NCBI GenBank assembly: GCA_002499945.1
Contig: DKYP01000188.1
Location: 1-9,768 of the forward strand
Source: Lachnoclostridium sp. UBA7097
Lineage (GTDB): Bacteria > Bacillota > Clostridia > Lachnospirales > Lachnospiraceae
DNA length: 9,768 nt
Reading direction: 5' to 3'
This document shows, piece by piece, positions 1-6,066 of the stretch. The notes under the pieces were generated by a model. It saw nothing but the letters and a program-made list of their open reading frames with translations. It searched no databases and was not told where the DNA came from. The first letter of the stretch is position 1; each line of letters opens with the position of its first letter. The position numbers were made by a program, and so were the translations under genes.

Positions 1-768
1 TTTATTGGCTTCTTTCATCTGCTTAATCATAAGCTGGCTTGACTCGTACCAGAAATCATAATTGCCGGCATAAAGCTGTATTTTCGCATAATCAATATCA
101 GCAATATGTGTACATACTTTATTTAGGAAATAACGGTCATGTGACACAACGATTACTGTATTTTCAAAGTTAATAAGGAACTCCTCAAGCCAGCGTATAG
201 CTTCAAGGTCAAGGTGGTTGGTAGGCTCATCAAGAAGCAGTATGTCAGGGTTGCCAAAAAGCGCCTGTGCAAGCAGGACTTTAATCTTTTCATTGGCAGG
301 GAGTTCACCCATCTTTTTGCTATGGAGTTCTGTAGGTATGCCAAGACCGTTTAAAAGGGTAGCAGCATCTGATTCCGCTTCCCAGCCGTCCATTGTGGCA
401 AATTCCGCTTCAAGTTCACTTGCCTTAATGCCATCCTCCTCAGTAAAATCCTCTTTAGCATATATTTCTTCTTTCTCCTTCATAATTGCATAAAGCCGTT
501 CATTGCCCATAATAACAGTATCAAGCACAATACAGCTGTCATACTGGAAATGGTCCTGCTTTAAGAAAGAAAGCCTTTGCCCTGGTGTAATTATAATTTC
601 ACCCTGTGTTGGTTCGATTTCACCTGTAAGTATTTTTAAAAATGTAGACTTTCCTGCGCCATTTGCGCCAATAAGCCCATAGCAGTTTCCTTCTGTAAAT
701 TTAATATTAACATCTTCAAATAATGCCTTTTTGCCAAGGCGTAACGTGACATTAGCTGACTGTATCAT
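1..768 (-). CDS. ABC-F family ATPase, YbiT-like (partial, N-terminal 256 residues)
   Basis: This is a soluble ABC-F protein with no membrane segments; the family acts on ribosomes in translation or antibiotic protection. Translating the minus strand from the ATG at 766-768 gives an open frame to the window edge. It shows a Walker A GANGAGKS (residues 34-41), a Walker B LLLDEPTNHLD (177-187) and the switch-histidine motif VSHDRYF (208-214). The usual LSGGQ signature of this first nucleotide-binding domain is replaced by ELPANEK (155-161), followed by VLLAQALFGNPD. As I remember the family, this and the phrases RWLEEFL and VCTHIADIDY are typical of YbiT-like members rather than EttA or Uup. The linker begins near residue 245; the linker and the second ATPase domain lie outside the window. 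An AAAGGAA ribosome binding site precedes the start. The exact ABC-F subgroup is inferred from motifs only. Confidence 0.93.
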   Translation of the reverse strand, partial: MIQSANVTLRLGKKALFEDVNIKFTEGNCYGLIGANGAGKSTFLKILTGEIEPTQGEIIITPGQRLSFLKQDHFQYDSCIVLDTVIMGNERLYAIMKEKEEIYAKEDFTEEDGIKASELEAEFATMDGWEAESDAATLLNGLGIPTELHSKKMGELPANEKIKVLLAQALFGNPDILLLDEPTNHLDLEAIRWLEEFLINFENTVIVVSHDRYFLNKVCTHIADIDYAKIQLYAGNYDFWYESSQLMIKQMKEANK

Positions 769-814
769 ATTATATAATTCCTTTCTATATTCCATATTAG
801 TGCTAACCTTTACT

Positions 815-829
815 ATTTTACAGTAAAAT
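815..829. promoter_or_regulatory. 15-bp palindrome overlapping the ABC-F promoter
   Basis: ATTTTACAGTAAAAT is a perfect inverted repeat with 7-bp arms around one central base. It covers the candidate -10 box of the ABC-F promoter, where a repressor could act. I do not recognise it as the operator of a specific regulator family, and it is AT-rich enough to have arisen by chance. Confidence 0.35.
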
Positions 830-842
830 GGCGATTTTGCAA
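815..842 (-). promoter_or_regulatory. Candidate promoter of the ABC-F gene
   Basis: On the minus strand, TTGCAA (837-842) and TAAAAT (815-820) are separated by 16 bp, about 50 bp upstream of the ABC-F start. The match is moderate in an AT-rich region where chance matches are common. Confidence 0.4.
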
Positions 843-946
843 GGTTTTTTGAATATAATCTTAATATTTTATGATTTTGGGCTGCTTACATTTTGCACGA
901 ATTGAAAAAATATAGTAATATAATAGTAATTGTTTTATCAGCACTC

Positions 947-975
947 TTGCGGGCAAAATATACATATGATATACT
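947..975 (+). promoter_or_regulatory. Candidate promoter of the GH13-like gene
   Basis: TTGCGG (947-952) and TATACT (970-975) are separated by 17 bp. The predicted transcript would start near 982 and carry a leader of about 130 nt before the start at 1113. Confidence 0.5.
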
Positions 976-985
976 GAAAGTAATT

Positions 986-1050
986 ACCATATACCATGTA
1001 TTCTGGTTTTTACGGGAATTGCCACTAAACCTGGCTGGTATGGTGGCAGT
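986..1050 (+). promoter_or_regulatory. Structured leader of the GH13-like gene with two competing foldings
   Basis: ATTGCCAC (1018-1025) can pair with GTGGCAGT (1043-1050), giving 8 pairs including one G-U. Alternatively, ACCA (986-989) and TACCA (992-996) can pair with TGGT (1041-1044) and TGGTA (1036-1040), leaving a 2-nt bulge. The two foldings share bases 1043-1044 and exclude each other. No terminator-type U run follows, and no known riboswitch class is recognised. Any regulatory role is inference. Confidence 0.3.
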
Positions 1051-1112
1051 GTATAATTATTGTATATAACTTGCAGTTTTGTAACAGACAAATTAAATTC
1101 TAAGGAGAGAGA

Positions 1113-3104
1113 ATGGAAAAGGGGAATAATCTTTTTAAGATAAAACCAGGTGATACATTATCTTTTGGCGTAATAAAGACAACTACAGGTGTACAGTTCT
1201 CTGTATACCTTCCATATGAAAAAAATTGTAAGTTGAAATTTTATTATATTGGAAAAAAAGAACCTGCCTGCATAATATCCCTTACAGATGAGTATAAAAG
1301 AGGCGGGGTATACTTTGTGGTAATTACTGGCATAGATGGCGGTAATAAAGACGGGCGTAGTATTATGCAGGTATTGTCACAGGATTTTGAATATATGTAT
1401 GAGGCAGACGGAAGGGAATTTATAGACCCTTATGCACAGGTACTGCATGGTAAATCTTCATGGGGAAAAACTGTTAATAAACAGAGGCTGGTACGGGGCG
1501 GAATATGCCTTGGTGATTTTGACTGGGAAGATGACTGCCAGATTGGAAGGAAGTTTAATGAGGTTATATTGTACCAGCTCCATGTAAGGGGTTATACAAA
1601 ACACCAGTCTTCCGGTGTAAAGCACAAAGGGACATATAAAGGGCTTGTTGAGAAGCTGCCATATATGAAGGAACTTGGCATTAATGCGGTGCTTCTGCTG
1701 CCATGCTATGAATTTGACGAAGTACAGGAAGAATACAGGGTTTATGACGGAAAGCCTGTAAGTTTAAACAAGGAAGAGAAGGCTGTAAAAAGTACCGGAA
1801 TTAGTACTTCTAAATACACAAAGCTTAATTACTGGGGATATGGAGCAGAAAATACATACTATCTTGCGCCTAAGACTGCATATGCAGCTGATAAAAGAAA
1901 CCCTGTTAATGAATTTAAAAGCTTTGTCAAAAGTTTCCATAAAGAAGGCATAGAAGTACTTATGGATATATATTTCCTGCCAGGTACTAACTTATACCTT
2001 ATGACTGACTGTTTAAGGAACTGGGTACTTAATTACCATATTGACGGTTTCCGCATAAATAATGAAGTCATGCCAGCTGTTGCGCTTGTTTCAGACCCTG
2101 TGCTTTCAGGGGTAAAAATACTTGCTTCATACTGGGACAGTACACTTTTGCAGAACCCTGGCATAAAATATACTGGTAAATTCCTTGCAGAATATAATGA
2201 GGGATTTATGAATGATGCAAGAAGGTTTTTAAAGAGTGATGAAGGTATGACAGGGAGTTTTACAGAACGTTTTAAGCGCAATATGCCATACTGTACAGTT
2301 ATTAATTTTATTACACATGTAAACGGATTTACACTTATGGACCTTGTATCTTATGATGTAAAGCATAATGAGTCCAATGGTGAAAGGAATAAAGATGGTA
2401 CTGATTATAATTACAGCTGGAACTGCGGGGTAGAGGGCAAATCAAGAAAGCAGACAGTGCTTGAAAGGCGCATGAGGCAGATAAGGAATGCTTTTCTTAT
2501 GCTTTTATGCAGCCAGGGCACACCTATGATTCTTGCAGGTGATGAATTTGGCAATACCCAGCTTGGCAATAACAACCCGTACTGCCATGACAACCTTGTT
2601 ACATGGCTTGACTGGAAGCATAATAAACGTGAGGCAGATATACTTGGATATGTAAAGAAACTTATATTATTCAGGAAAGAACATCCTGTATTATGGCAGG
2701 AAAACGGGCTTTCGTTATCAGATAACAAAGGTTACGGGCTTCCCGGGATTTCAGTACATGGGACACAGGCATGGAGGGCAGATTATTCTAATTATAACAG
2801 GATGCTTGGAATTTTGTTAAATGGTGATTATGCTATAGATGGCGAAGGGGAAACTGATGATATAATTTACTTTATATTTAATATGTACTGGGAATCAAGG
2901 ACATTTGACCTGCCTTCCCTTCCAAATGGAAGAAAATGGTATGTTGCTATAACAACATATGATGATATGTTTTATGAAATACCTGTTAAGAAAAACAGCT
3001 GGAAGAAACGTAAAAGACAGGTTAAAATAAAAAAAGATGGAATGGAACTGCAAAGAAAAACAGTAGTGCCGCCAAGGTCGGTAGTTGTTTTTATAGGGCG
3101 GTGA
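1113..3104 (+). CDS. GlgX/isoamylase-type GH13 protein lacking catalytic residues (probable pseudoenzyme)
   Basis: The protein has 663 residues and starts at an ATG behind a good GGAGAG site. Residues about 10-115 look like the N-terminal beta-sandwich (CBM48-type) of debranching enzymes. The rest follows a GlgX/isoamylase barrel: LNYWGYGAENTYYLAP (238-253), LMTDCLRNWVLNYHIDGFR (296-314), NGFTLMDLVSYDVKHNESNG (404-423), NYSWNCGVEG (433-442) and GTPMILAGDEFG (469-480), with a C-terminal beta domain ending in PPRSVVVF. Active relatives cleave alpha-1,6 branches of glycogen or amylopectin. Here the nucleophile Asp of GFRFD is Asn316, the acid Glu of ILAEPWD is Ser339, and the His-Asp of the fourth region is Val403-Asn404. 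The first region reads DIYFLPGTN instead of DVVFNH. The segment between it and DGFR is much shortened. The frame is otherwise intact and ends in a normal C-terminus, so decay by frameshift is not seen. A glycan-binding or regulatory role is inference. There is no signal peptide, so it is cytoplasmic. Confidence 0.9.
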   Translation: MEKGNNLFKIKPGDTLSFGVIKTTTGVQFSVYLPYEKNCKLKFYYIGKKEPACIISLTDEYKRGGVYFVVITGIDGGNKDGRSIMQVLSQDFEYMYEADGREFIDPYAQVLHGKSSWGKTVNKQRLVRGGICLGDFDWEDDCQIGRKFNEVILYQLHVRGYTKHQSSGVKHKGTYKGLVEKLPYMKELGINAVLLLPCYEFDEVQEEYRVYDGKPVSLNKEEKAVKSTGISTSKYTKLNYWGYGAENTYYLAPKTAYAADKRNPVNEFKSFVKSFHKEGIEVLMDIYFLPGTNLYLMTDCLRNWVLNYHIDGFRINNEVMPAVALVSDPVLSGVKILASYWDSTLLQNPGIKYTGKFLAEYNEGFMNDARRFLKSDEGMTGSFTERFKRNMPYCTVINFITHVNGFTLMDLVSYDVKHNESNGERNKDGTDYNYSWNCGVEGKSRKQTVLERRMRQIRNAFLMLLCSQGTPMILAGDEFGNTQLGNNNPYCHDNLVTWLDWKHNKREADILGYVKKLILFRKEHPVLWQENGLSLSDNKGYGLPGISVHGTQAWRADYSNYNRMLGILLNGDYAIDGEGETDDIIYFIFNMYWESRTFDLPSLPNGRKWYVAITTYDDMFYEIPVKKNSWKKRKRQVKIKKDGMELQRKTVVPPRSVVVFIGR

Positions 3105-3110
3105 GGGGAA

Positions 3111-3213
3111 GTTTCAGAGAAAACATTATTCCACAGGGAGGCACTATGGCACCGCTGCGTGGGCCATTGTAGCGGGAGCGTGCCTCCTGTTGGAATATGT
3201 TTTCTTCAGAAAC
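3111..3213. repeat. Long imperfect hairpin (34-nt arms, 35-nt loop) between convergent genes
   Basis: The arms at 3111-3144 and 3180-3213 pair in five blocks: GTTTC, AGAAAACAT, ATTCC, ACAG and GAGGCAC. The blocks total 30 base pairs and are separated by bulges of one to three bases. The element sits 7 bp after the stop of the GH13-like gene and 46 bp after the stop of the convergent cysteine-rich gene, so it could end or stabilise either transcript. Neither strand has a U run directly after the stem, so it is not a classic intrinsic terminator. Its size and form also fit a small mobile palindromic element, but no second copy is present in this window. Confidence 0.75.
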
Positions 3214-3259
3214 ATGGAAACTGTGTGCATTCCCAGCCTGTTAATTCATATTTTGTATT

Positions 3260-3466
3260 TTAGAGGTTATGGTTTTTTACAATCTCATTATACAAATCAA
3301 TGTCACAGACTTTAGCCTGGTCATAGTGTGTACATGTCTGGCATGTTACACAATCTTCCTTTGTGGAGTTTGATGCAGAACCACAGCTGCATCCATCCTT
3401 GCCACATGAGCAGTAACGTGTACATCTTTCAGCGACTTCTTTCATTGTTTTAGCATCTTTTTTCAT
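3260..3466 (-). CDS. Small cysteine-rich protein of unknown function (68 residues)
   Basis: I do not recognise this protein. It has nine cysteines, at residues 15, 19, 21, 26, 28, 39, 42, 45 and 54. They form a first cluster CxxxCxCxxxxCxC and a second CxxCxxC followed by one more Cys. The rest is charged and helical-looking, with a C-terminal CDIDLYNEIVKNH and no signal peptide or membrane segment. The spacing suggests binding of zinc or another metal, or of an iron-sulfur cluster; this is inference. It is judged real because an AGAGGAG ribosome binding site lies 6 nt before the ATG, a promoter lies upstream, and the cysteine pattern is too regular for a shadow frame. It is convergent with the GH13-like gene and divergent from the DUF5721-like gene. 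Confidence 0.8.
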   Translation of the reverse strand: MKKDAKTMKEVAERCTRYCSCGKDGCSCGSASNSTKEDCVTCQTCTHYDQAKVCDIDLYNEIVKNHNL

Positions 3467-3483
3467 GGCTCTCTCCTCTTTTC

Positions 3484-3534
3484 TGTGCTGCTTTTTTAAT
3501 TACAGGTTTTATGCCAGCAGCACACAGGCATAAA
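3484..3534 (-). promoter_or_regulatory. Predicted H-type RNA pseudoknot in the leader of the cysteine-rich gene
   Basis: Read on the minus strand, TTTATGCC (3534-3527) pairs with GGCATAAA (3515-3508). The 11-nt loop contains TGTGCTGCT (3524-3516), which pairs with AGCAGCACA (3492-3484). The two perfect stems of 8 and 9 bp interleave, so they form an H-type pseudoknot or two exclusive hairpins. The connectors are 2 nt, 0 nt and a 15-nt A-rich linker (3507-3493), which suits pseudoknot geometry. The structure starts about where the transcript is predicted to begin and ends 4 nt before AGAGGAG. It resembles the architecture of small translational riboswitches such as preQ1 or SAM-II, but I do not recognise a known class. 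Confidence 0.5.
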
Positions 3535-3543
3535 TTTTTGGTG

Positions 3544-3573
3544 TTTATAGAACACAATTTATATTAAAGACAA
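3544..3573 (-). promoter_or_regulatory. Candidate promoter of the cysteine-rich gene
   Basis: On the minus strand, TTGTCT (3573-3568) and TATAAA (3549-3544) are separated by 18 bp. The start of transcription would fall near 3537, at the 5' edge of the predicted pseudoknot. Confidence 0.5.
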
Positions 3574-3582
3574 ATGCATTAT

Positions 3583-3604
3583 CTGTTACTGTTAATTGTA
3601 ACAG
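3583..3604. promoter_or_regulatory. Hyphenated palindrome between two divergent promoters
   Basis: CTGTTAC (3583-3589) and GTAACAG (3598-3604) form a perfect 7-bp inverted repeat with an 8-bp AT-rich spacer. It covers the -35 box of the plus-strand promoter and lies about 10 bp upstream of the -35 box of the minus-strand one, a placement that suits a shared operator. The cognate regulator is not identifiable here. Confidence 0.4.
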
Positions 3605-3625
3605 GGCAATCTGTCGTGCTATTAT
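3596..3625 (+). promoter_or_regulatory. Candidate promoter of the DUF5721-like gene
   Basis: TTGTAA (3596-3601) and TATTAT (3620-3625) are separated by 18 bp and lie 22 bp before the start codon at 3648. The -35 box is part of the palindrome at 3583-3604. Confidence 0.4.
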
Positions 3626-3647
3626 TATTTACAGAAAGGTTTTTTTT

Positions 3648-4178
3648 ATGAATTTAATTAAGATAAGTGATATCAGGATTACCATGTCAATGCTTCTGCT
3701 TAAAGATGCGTTTGATGCCTTTTTACTAGAGGAAGCAGAGGTTCTGACATATGCAAGGCTTCTAATAAATGGCAGAAGAAACAAAAATTGGTATGCTGGT
3801 GAAACAGACAGTGACATTACAGACAGAAGCATTATTGACAGTGAAACAGGCGGTTTTACAGAGCTTGTAAGATGGAAGGAAGTTAAGGGGATTTTTTTTG
3901 AATATATTAAGGGCAGGAAAACACCTTATTTGTTCAGGGTTTCTTTAAAAGCGGATGGCAATATTGCAGGTATTTTTTTAAAGGACAGTGGTTTTTATGA
4001 TATGTATATGCAGGAAAAACCGGAACTCCATCTACAGCTAAGATATGAAAATGGTGCATTATGTGTTGTAACAGGGATATATAATAGTAATTTTACACTT
4101 GATAAGTCACTGGAAAATGCATGGGGTGAATCTGTTGCCAGGTGGCTGCGCCAGAATAATGTTACATTGGAGATATAA
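3648..4178 (+). CDS. Conserved protein resembling the DUF5721 family
   Basis: The protein has 176 residues, no signal peptide and no membrane segment. From memory it resembles a small cytoplasmic family, DUF5721, found mainly in Lachnospiraceae and without a known function. The recalled features are the N-terminal MNLIKISDIR...LLLKDAFDAFLL (1-27), a middle WKEVKGIFFEYIKGRKTP (76-93) and a C-terminal FTLDKSLENAWGESVARWL (149-167). No catalytic motif is visible. The start follows AGAAAGG and a run of eight Ts. The gene has its own promoter and its own terminator, so it is a single transcription unit. The family name should be treated as tentative; that it is a real gene is well supported by length, ribosome binding site and codon usage. 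Confidence 0.85.
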   Translation: MNLIKISDIRITMSMLLLKDAFDAFLLEEAEVLTYARLLINGRRNKNWYAGETDSDITDRSIIDSETGGFTELVRWKEVKGIFFEYIKGRKTPYLFRVSLKADGNIAGIFLKDSGFYDMYMQEKPELHLQLRYENGALCVVTGIYNSNFTLDKSLENAWGESVARWLRQNNVTLEI

Positions 4179-4204
4179 AAGATTTAGGGGAAATTGTGTA
4201 AATA

Positions 4205-4232
4205 TTGTATAAAAGTGTTAAAAGAATATAAA
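4205..4232 (+). promoter_or_regulatory. Possible promoter of the ABC exporter genes
   Basis: TTGTAT (4205-4210) and TATAAA (4227-4232) are separated by 16 bp. The -10 box coincides with the left arm of the terminator stem, so the same DNA would end one transcript and start the next. The match is modest. Confidence 0.3.
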
Positions 4233-4256
4233 TTGGCTGGTTTATATTCTTTTTTT
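4220..4256 (+). terminator. Intrinsic terminator of the DUF5721-like gene
   Basis: A perfect 13-bp inverted repeat, AAAAGAATATAAA (4220-4232) with its complement at 4241-4253, encloses an 8-nt loop and runs into a T tract to 4256. The stem is AT-rich but has the right form and lies 42 bp after the stop codon. Confidence 0.75.
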
Positions 4257-4283
4257 GTGTTAAAATTTTAGAATGGTTAAAAA

Positions 4284-4290
4284 AAGGGGG
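4284..4290 (+). promoter_or_regulatory. Ribosome binding site deciding the start at 4300
   Basis: AAGGGGG lies 9 nt before the ATG at 4300. The in-frame ATG at 4273 has no such site and sits just past the terminator T tract. Confidence 0.55.
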
Positions 4291-4299
4291 AATGATGGT

Positions 4300-6036
4300 A
4301 TGCTTAAAACTTTGGCAGCGAATATTAAAGAATTTAAGAGAGATTCCATACTTACACCTGTATTTATGATTCTTGAAGTTATTCTTGAAACAATAATTCC
4401 GCTGATGATGGCGTCTATAATTGATGATGGCGTGGAAGCTGGTAATATGGGCCACATCTATGTTATGGGCAGCCTTATGGTAGTTACAGCATTTGTAAGC
4501 CTGTGGGCCGGCGTAATGGGAGGTAAATATGGCTCCCGTGCTTCAACGGGTTTTGCAAGGAATTTAAGGAAAGCAATGTATGAGAATATCCAGACATTCA
4601 GCTTTTCAAACATTGACAAGTTCAGCACATCAGGGCTTGTTACAAGGCTTACTACTGATGTGACAAATATCCAGAATGCTTACCAGATGATACTGCGTAT
4701 GTGTATGCGTGCACCAGCATCTTTAATTTGTGCAATGGCAATGTCATTCTATGTAAATGCAAGGGTTGCACTTGTGTATCTTGCAGCGGTATTTATTCTT
4801 GGTATTATTCTTTTTACACTTATTAAGCTTGTAATGAAATACTTCCAGGAAGTATTTAAAAAATATGATGCACTTAATGAAAGTGTACAGGAAAATGTAT
4901 CTGCAATCAGGGTTGTAAAGGCATATTCAAGGGAAGAATTTGAGAAAAGCAAATTTATGGCGGCAAATAACAATATTTATAATATGTTTGTCAAGGCAGA
5001 GAAAATGATTTCCCTTAACTCACCAGTTATGCAGCTTGCAGTTTATTCATGTATACTTTTAATAAGCTGGATTGGAGCTAAAATGATTGTAGGCGGACAG
5101 ATGACTACAGGCGAGCTTTCACAGCTTTTAACATACTGTATGAACATACTTATGAGCCTTATGATGCTCTCCATGATATTTGTAATGCTTACAATGAGTA
5201 TGGCAAGTGCAGAACGTATTGCAGAGGTACTTAATGAAAAGGCAGATATAACAAACCCTGTAAACCCTGTGATGGATGTTCCTGATGGAAGTATAAAGTT
5301 TGACCATGTAAGCTTCAGTTATAAAAGTGATGCAGAAGCACCTGTACTTAAAGATATTAATTTAGACATAAAGCCAGGTGAAATAATAGGCATAATCGGC
5401 GGCACAGGAAGTGCCAAATCAAGCCTTGTAAACCTGGTAAGCAGGCTTTATGATGTATCAGGCGGGAGTGTATCTGTCGGCGGCATTAATGTAAAAGATT
5501 ATGATATTGAAACATTAAGGAATGAAGTTTCAGTTGTATTGCAGAAAAATGTGCTTTTCAGCGGTACTATCTTAGAAAATTTAAGATGGGGCGATGCAAA
5601 TGCTACAGATGAAGAGTGCATACATGCATGTAAGCTTGCATGTGCTGATGAGTTTATTGAAAAGATGCCAGATGGCTATAACACATATATTGAGCAGGGC
5701 GGCACTAATGTTTCCGGCGGGCAGAAACAGCGCCTCTGTATAGCCAGGGCACTGGTTAAGAAGCCGAAGGTACTTATACTTGATGATTCCACAAGTGCGG
5801 TTGATACTGCAACAGACAGCAAAATCCGCAGGGCATTTGCTGAAGAGATACCAGGTACAACCAAGATTATAATTGCACAGCGTATTTCAAGCATTAAGGA
5901 CTGTGACAGGATAATTGTCATGGAAGATGGTGCTGTTGACGGGTTTGGCACACATGAGGAGCTTCTTGCAGGCAATGAGATATACCGTGATGTTTATGAA
6001 TCACAGATGAGCGGCAGTGGTGATTTTGATGAATAA
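4300..6036 (+). CDS. ABC exporter half-transporter, degenerate-site subunit
   Basis: This 578-residue protein fuses a transmembrane domain of about six helices (roughly residues 15-305) to an ATPase domain. It is one half of a heterodimeric type IV (B-family) exporter with the next gene. Motifs, numbered from the ATG at 4300: Walker A GGTGSAKSS (367-375) with Ala where Gly normally precedes the Lys, signature VSGGQKQR (471-478), and Walker B LILDDSTSAVD (492-502). Asp496 replaces the catalytic Glu, and Gln527 replaces the switch His (IIIAQRISS). The Asp and Gln changes are the known marks of the degenerate ATP site in such heterodimers. Its SGGQ signature is canonical and would complete the partner's active site. 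Relatives include multidrug exporters, but the substrate cannot be read from sequence. The start at 4300 is preferred because MLKTL matches the usual N-terminus as I remember it. Confidence 0.93.
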   Translation: MLKTLAANIKEFKRDSILTPVFMILEVILETIIPLMMASIIDDGVEAGNMGHIYVMGSLMVVTAFVSLWAGVMGGKYGSRASTGFARNLRKAMYENIQTFSFSNIDKFSTSGLVTRLTTDVTNIQNAYQMILRMCMRAPASLICAMAMSFYVNARVALVYLAAVFILGIILFTLIKLVMKYFQEVFKKYDALNESVQENVSAIRVVKAYSREEFEKSKFMAANNNIYNMFVKAEKMISLNSPVMQLAVYSCILLISWIGAKMIVGGQMTTGELSQLLTYCMNILMSLMMLSMIFVMLTMSMASAERIAEVLNEKADITNPVNPVMDVPDGSIKFDHVSFSYKSDAEAPVLKDINLDIKPGEIIGIIGGTGSAKSSLVNLVSRLYDVSGGSVSVGGINVKDYDIETLRNEVSVVLQKNVLFSGTILENLRWGDANATDEECIHACKLACADEFIEKMPDGYNTYIEQGGTNVSGGQKQRLCIARALVKKPKVLILDDSTSAVDTATDSKIRRAFAEEIPGTTKIIIAQRISSIKDCDRIIVMEDGAVDGFGTHEELLAGNEIYRDVYESQMSGSGDFDE

Positions 6037-6066
6037 AATTGTAAAAAGAAAGGAAGTGCATTAGAC

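Noticed and set aside
218..493. Plus-strand open frame of 91 residues
   Set aside because: It is antisense to the ABC-F gene, whose Walker and switch motifs establish the minus strand as coding.
986..1050. Resemblance of the GH13-like leader to a c-di-GMP-I (GEMM) riboswitch
   Set aside because: Only short phrases such as GCCACTAAACC look alike. The conserved core (GGACGCAAAGCC) and the two-helix docking elements are absent.
3260..3466. SCIFF-type six-cysteine peptide precursor
   Set aside because: The cysteine spacing and the sequence do not match, and no radical SAM maturase is adjacent.
3508..3539. Plus-strand intrinsic terminator formed by TTTATGCC/GGCATAAA followed by five Ts
   Set aside because: No plus-strand gene lies between 3105 and this site. 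The stem is AU-rich at its base, and it makes better sense as part of the minus-strand leader, though a role against read-through from the GH13-like gene cannot be excluded.
4273..4299. Start of the first ABC subunit at 4273
   Set aside because: No ribosome binding site precedes it, and it lies directly after a terminator T tract. The ATG at 4300 has AAGGGGG at proper spacing.
4162..4455. Minus-strand open frames over the ABC exporter start and similar frames inside the other large genes
   Set aside because: They lie opposite well-supported coding sequence, have no ribosome binding sites and no recognisable motifs, so they are shadows.
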